From: Craurococcus roseus
GTDB lineage: Bacteria; Pseudomonadota; Alphaproteobacteria; Acetobacterales; Acetobacteraceae
DNA: 26,191 nt
Direction: 5' to 3'
Assembly: GCF_039523795.1 (NCBI RefSeq)
Contig: NZ_BAAAFZ010000124.1
Location: 1-26,191, forward strand
Part shown: positions 23,565-26,191 of the stretch, piece after piece
How the letters are laid out: each line of letters opens with the position of its first letter
Position numbering within the stretch: position 1 is the first letter of the stretch
Notes under the pieces: model-generated
Seen by the model: the letters and a program-made list of their open reading frames with translations, nothing else
Databases searched by the model: none
What the model was told of the DNA's origin: nothing
Made by a program: the position numbers and the translations under genes

Positions 23565-23848
23565 ACGAGTTCGCCAACGTGGCGCGCCGCAAGCTGCGCG
23601 AGCCCTGGCCCGAGGTGGCGCAAGCGCTTTCCGACATACGCGTCCTTTGCTCGCCGCCGCTGCCGATCACCCTCGCCACCCACGAGGCCGCGCTCGGCAT
23701 CGCGGCCCGCCTCGGCTACGGCTTCTACGACAGCCTGGTCATCGCTTCGGCGCTCGAGGCGGGCTGCGCCAAGCTTTGTTCCGAAGACATGCAGGACGGG
23801 CAGACGGTCGAAGGCGCCCTGACCATCCGCGACCCGTTCAAGCCGTGA
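23441..23848 (+). CDS. PIN-domain ribonuclease toxin (VapC-like)
   Basis: 135-aa PIN-domain protein, expected Mg2+-dependent RNase toxin of a type II toxin-antitoxin pair. Acidic active-site residues are D8 (FFDANLLVHAVL), E43 (LNEFANVARRK), D97 (GYGFYDSLVIASALEAG) and D116 (CSEDMQDG), all present, so it appears intact. It starts with GTG, preceded by AAGGA about 4 nt upstream. It overlaps the extended antitoxin frame. With an antitoxin start apparently missing, either the toxin is poorly expressed, another antitoxin covers it, or the antitoxin is made from a non-standard codon. Confidence 0.88.
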   Translation: MRGGVFFDANLLVHAVLQPDPRSERARDLLARGGAVSVQVLNEFANVARRKLREPWPEVAQALSDIRVLCSPPLPITLATHEAALGIAARLGYGFYDSLVIASALEAGCAKLCSEDMQDGQTVEGALTIRDPFKP

Positions 23849-24013
23849 CCGTCACGGCGCCCGGCGCGGCAGTTCCGCCACCTTCCACCCCGGGTCCACG
23901 CGCACTCAATCGCCGGCCTTGAGCACCGCCCGCGGGTGCTCCGACCCGCCCCCCGTGATCGGTACGCCGGCCAGCGCCGCGCCCCGCCGCTGGGTTGGTC
24001 GTCCGGGGGAGCG

Positions 24014-24046
24014 GGCCGGGGTGAGACGCCGCCCACCCCACCGGCC
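24014..24046. terminator. Imperfect hairpin between toxin and channel genes
   Basis: GGCCGGGGTG (24014-24023) pairs with CACCCC-ACC-GGCC (24034-24046), giving a 10-bp stem with a 3-nt bulge and 10-nt loop. It lies 16 nt past the stop of the channel gene (minus strand) and downstream of the toxin. The gap 23849-24061 otherwise shows nothing recognisable. Confidence 0.4.
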
Positions 24047-24061
24047 GGTCCCGCCGCGGCG

Positions 24062-26191
24062 CTACTCCGCCGCCTTCGGCACCGGCGGTTGCTGCTGCCC
24101 CTGCGGCGGTTCGGGCTCCGGCGGCTTGGGCGGCGCGCGCTCCACCATCACCATCGGCTGCGGCCGGGGGATCTTTATGCCGCGCGCCTCGAAACCCTGG
24201 ATGATGCGCCGGTTGAACTCGCGGCCCACGCTCCAGCGCGCCGACGGCTCGGTCTTGACGCGGGCGCGGATCAGCAGCCCGGAATCGGCCAGCTTCTCCA
24301 CGCCGAACACGTCGATGTCGTCGCGGATCAAGGCGTTCCACTTCGGCTCCGCCCGCACCTCCTTGCCGATCTCGCGGAGCGCCTCCGTCACAGTGTCCGG
24401 GTCCTCGCCGTAACCCACGGTCACGTCCAGCACCGCGAAGGAGAAGTCGCGCGTCATGTTGGTCACGGTGGTGACGGCGCTGAACGGGATGATGTGGACG
24501 CTCCCGTCCTGCGCCCGCAGCTTTATGGCGCGGATCGACAGGTGCTCCACCACGCCCGAAAGCCCGCCGAGCTGCACCACGTCGCCCACCGCCACCGCGT
24601 CCTCGAACAGCAGGAAGATGCCGGTGATGACGTCGCGCACCAGCGTCTGGGAGCCGAAGCCCACCGCCACGCCGATGACGCCGGCGCCGGCCAGCAGCGG
24701 CGCCACGTTCACGCCGAGCTGGGACAGCGCGTTCAGCACCACGAACACCAGTATGGCGCCGCCGAGCACGGTGCGGAGCATGGGCAGGAGCGTGCGCACC
24801 CGCGCGGAGCGCGCCGCGTGGCTGTCGCGCGAGAGGCGGGCCAGGCGCCGCTGGATGGCGGTGTTCGCCGCCTCCCAAACCACCAGGGCGAGCAGCAGCG
24901 TCAGGCCGATGGACGTGAACGTGCCGAGCAGCCGACCGCCCAGCGTGCCGGTCTCGAACCACCCCAGCGCGTCCACGCCCCAGGTTTCCAGCAGCAGCAC
25001 CACGCCCGCGCAGCCGATCAGGATGGAGACCACGGCCTTGGTCAGCGGCACGTAGGTCGCGGCGCGGGCCGGCAGGCCGGGGTACCGCTTCACCAGCTCC
25101 GGGTCGGGGCGGAGCGCGCGGTCCAGCAGCCGCGAGATGCCCTCGTCCAGCCCCTTGCCCACGGCCGCGACCAGCAGAGTCAGCAGGGTGCCCTTCAGCA
25201 GCCGGTTGAAGCCGTCCTCCACCGCCAGCGCCCAAACGGACCAGCCGGCGAAGAGCCACAGGATCACCAGAACGTGCCAGACCTTGGCCAACTGGTTGCG
25301 CGCGCCGCGCAGCACCAGGCGGGCGCGGTCCGGCTGCTCCCCGGGCCGCAGCGGGGCGGCGCGCAGGGCGTCCGCCACGGCTTGGCGGTGCCGCAGCACG
25401 ACCTGCACGACGAACAGGGAGATGGCGAGCAGGGTGAGGTTGATGATGGCGTCGTAGGCCGCCCAGGGCAGGCCGAGGAGCAGCCCGGCCTCGGCCAGCG
25501 CGTAACCGGCCACCCCCACGGACAGCACCAACCGCAGCCAGGACAGCCACGCCGCCGCCGCCTCGTCCGAGCAGGGGATCAGCCGCAGCCGCTTCGAGCG
25601 CGGCGAGAACAGGGTTCGCGCCAGAACGAAGGCGACCCGCGCGCCGATGTAGGTTTGGCCCATCGTCAGCCCGACGAGCTGCGTGGTGGGCAACGGCCGC
25701 ACCACGCCGAACATGCCGAGCGCGACCACCGCGAAGCCGGCGATGGGCACGAGGTCCAGCAGCAGCCGCCCCAGCAGCAGCGGCGCGCGGCGCAGCCAAG
25801 TCCAGCGGCCGTCCGCCTCCGCCGCCGCGTCCAGCCTGCGTCGCGCTCCGGCGAGCGAACGGTGGACAACCCCTTCCACAAGGAGGCCGGCACCGAGCAA
25901 CAGCGCCAACTTCCAGGCCGCGTCCTGCAAACGCGCCCGCGCCACCGGGTCGCGCGCGATGTTGTCGATGCCGGACCAGAGGCTCGGCAGGTCCGCCACG
26001 GTGCGCGCGGCGCGCAACGCGCCTTCGGACAGCGCTTCGATCCGCCCCGACAAGCCGGACAGGATCTGCGCGCCGACCGTGTTGGGCGCGATCAGCGGTT
26101 CGGCGGCTCCGCCGGGCGCGGCCGGCGCGGCGGCGGCGGCGGCGCCCTGGCCGGCGGACCCCGTCGCCTCGGCCGCCGGTGCCGGCGCCGG
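24062..26191 (-). CDS. Large MscS-family mechanosensitive ion channel (5' end outside window)
   Basis: At least 709 residues of an inner-membrane MscS-type channel that releases osmolytes on hypo-osmotic shock. The visible N-terminus is an Ala/Pro-rich stretch. It is followed by about ten membrane segments, for example APLLLGRLLLDLVPIAGFAVV and NLTLLAISLFVVQVVL. The pore/MscS signature is GVNVAPLLAGAGVIGVAVGFGSQTLVRDVITG, leading into the beta domain FEDAVAVGDVVQLGGLSGVVEHLSIRAIKLRAQDG. The last ~25 residues are Pro/Gln-rich. The frame remains open to the window end; a TTG at 26053 is not accepted as a start because the reading frame continues upstream with protein-like composition. Size and layout resemble the long YbiO-type channels with a periplasmic N-terminus, not the small MscS. 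Confidence 0.92.
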   Translation of the reverse strand, partial: PAPAPAAEATGSAGQGAAAAAAPAAPGGAAEPLIAPNTVGAQILSGLSGRIEALSEGALRAARTVADLPSLWSGIDNIARDPVARARLQDAAWKLALLLGAGLLVEGVVHRSLAGARRRLDAAAEADGRWTWLRRAPLLLGRLLLDLVPIAGFAVVALGMFGVVRPLPTTQLVGLTMGQTYIGARVAFVLARTLFSPRSKRLRLIPCSDEAAAAWLSWLRLVLSVGVAGYALAEAGLLLGLPWAAYDAIINLTLLAISLFVVQVVLRHRQAVADALRAAPLRPGEQPDRARLVLRGARNQLAKVWHVLVILWLFAGWSVWALAVEDGFNRLLKGTLLTLLVAAVGKGLDEGISRLLDRALRPDPELVKRYPGLPARAATYVPLTKAVVSILIGCAGVVLLLETWGVDALGWFETGTLGGRLLGTFTSIGLTLLLALVVWEAANTAIQRRLARLSRDSHAARSARVRTLLPMLRTVLGGAILVFVVLNALSQLGVNVAPLLAGAGVIGVAVGFGSQTLVRDVITGIFLLFEDAVAVGDVVQLGGLSGVVEHLSIRAIKLRAQDGSVHIIPFSAVTTVTNMTRDFSFAVLDVTVGYGEDPDTVTEALREIGKEVRAEPKWNALIRDDIDVFGVEKLADSGLLIRARVKTEPSARWSVGREFNRRIIQGFEARGIKIPRPQPMVMVERAPPKPPEPEPPQGQQQPPVPKAAE

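Noticed and set aside
26051..26053. TTG as start of the MscS channel
   Set aside because: The frame stays open upstream to the window edge with export-protein-like Ala/Pro composition, so the true start is most likely outside.

Overview
This is a GC-rich (roughly 70%) stretch of a bacterial chromosome. The gene types suggest an alphaproteobacterium, most likely a Rhodospirillales/Acetobacteraceae (Roseomonas-like) organism. The pointers are a RamB/ScfR-type regulator divergent from isocitrate lyase, an orphan Bug/TctC solute receptor, a TauD/FAH/enoyl-CoA hydratase catabolic operon, a CtrA-like box ahead of motB, and strong codon bias to G/C. The taxonomic call is inference from gene content only. 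I see no rRNA or tRNA gene, CRISPR array, insertion sequence or phage gene.

Layout, left to right. (1) 1-1233, minus: motB, its 3' end cut by the window edge. (2) 1234-1524: a divergent regulatory region with a CtrA-like box facing motB, three copies of a TGGGCAGG element and a consensus sigma-54 promoter facing right. (3) 1525-5049: a peptide-type ABC importer (receptor plus two permeases, no ATPase). (4) 5121-5699: a Tat-exported SYLF-domain protein. (5) 5770-8618: a cytochrome P450 and an acyl-CoA ligase in one operon. (6) 8821-9552: a SAM-methyltransferase-like protein. (7) 9853-12347, minus: a spore-photoproduct-lyase-family radical SAM protein behind a RamB/ScfR-like regulator. (8) 12482-14060, plus: aceA and a 59-residue protein with a duplicated DDGLVH-x-H-x-WA motif, closed by a strong hairpin. 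(9) 14263-19274: DUF2267 protein, phosphoribosyltransferase and GT4 glycosyltransferase on plus, meeting an amylo-alpha-1,6-glucosidase on minus. (10) 19523-23149: TauD-type dioxygenase, FAH-family enzyme, Bug receptor and enoyl-CoA hydratase as a tight operon. (11) 23211-23848: a VapBC-type toxin-antitoxin locus whose antitoxin lacks a normal start codon. (12) 24062-26191, minus: a large MscS-type channel, its N-terminus beyond the window.

How the parts fit. The regulator/aceA pair is a glyoxylate-shunt control point. The intergenic region carries repeated TGTGAA arms, including a perfect interrupted palindrome, which are good operator candidates. The TauD-FAH-Bug-hydratase operon looks like uptake and oxidative breakdown of an organic acid or ether; its CoA-level products could feed acetyl-CoA metabolism, but that link is speculative. 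DUF2267, phosphoribosyltransferase, GT4 and glucosidase form a reserve-glycan/stress neighbourhood.

The most novel item is the small duplicated-motif protein co-oriented with aceA. Next come the antitoxin with a possible ACG start, the photolyase-like protein that keeps the tyrosine pair but lacks the H-donor cysteine, and the consensus sigma-54 promoter in front of an importer without ATPases.
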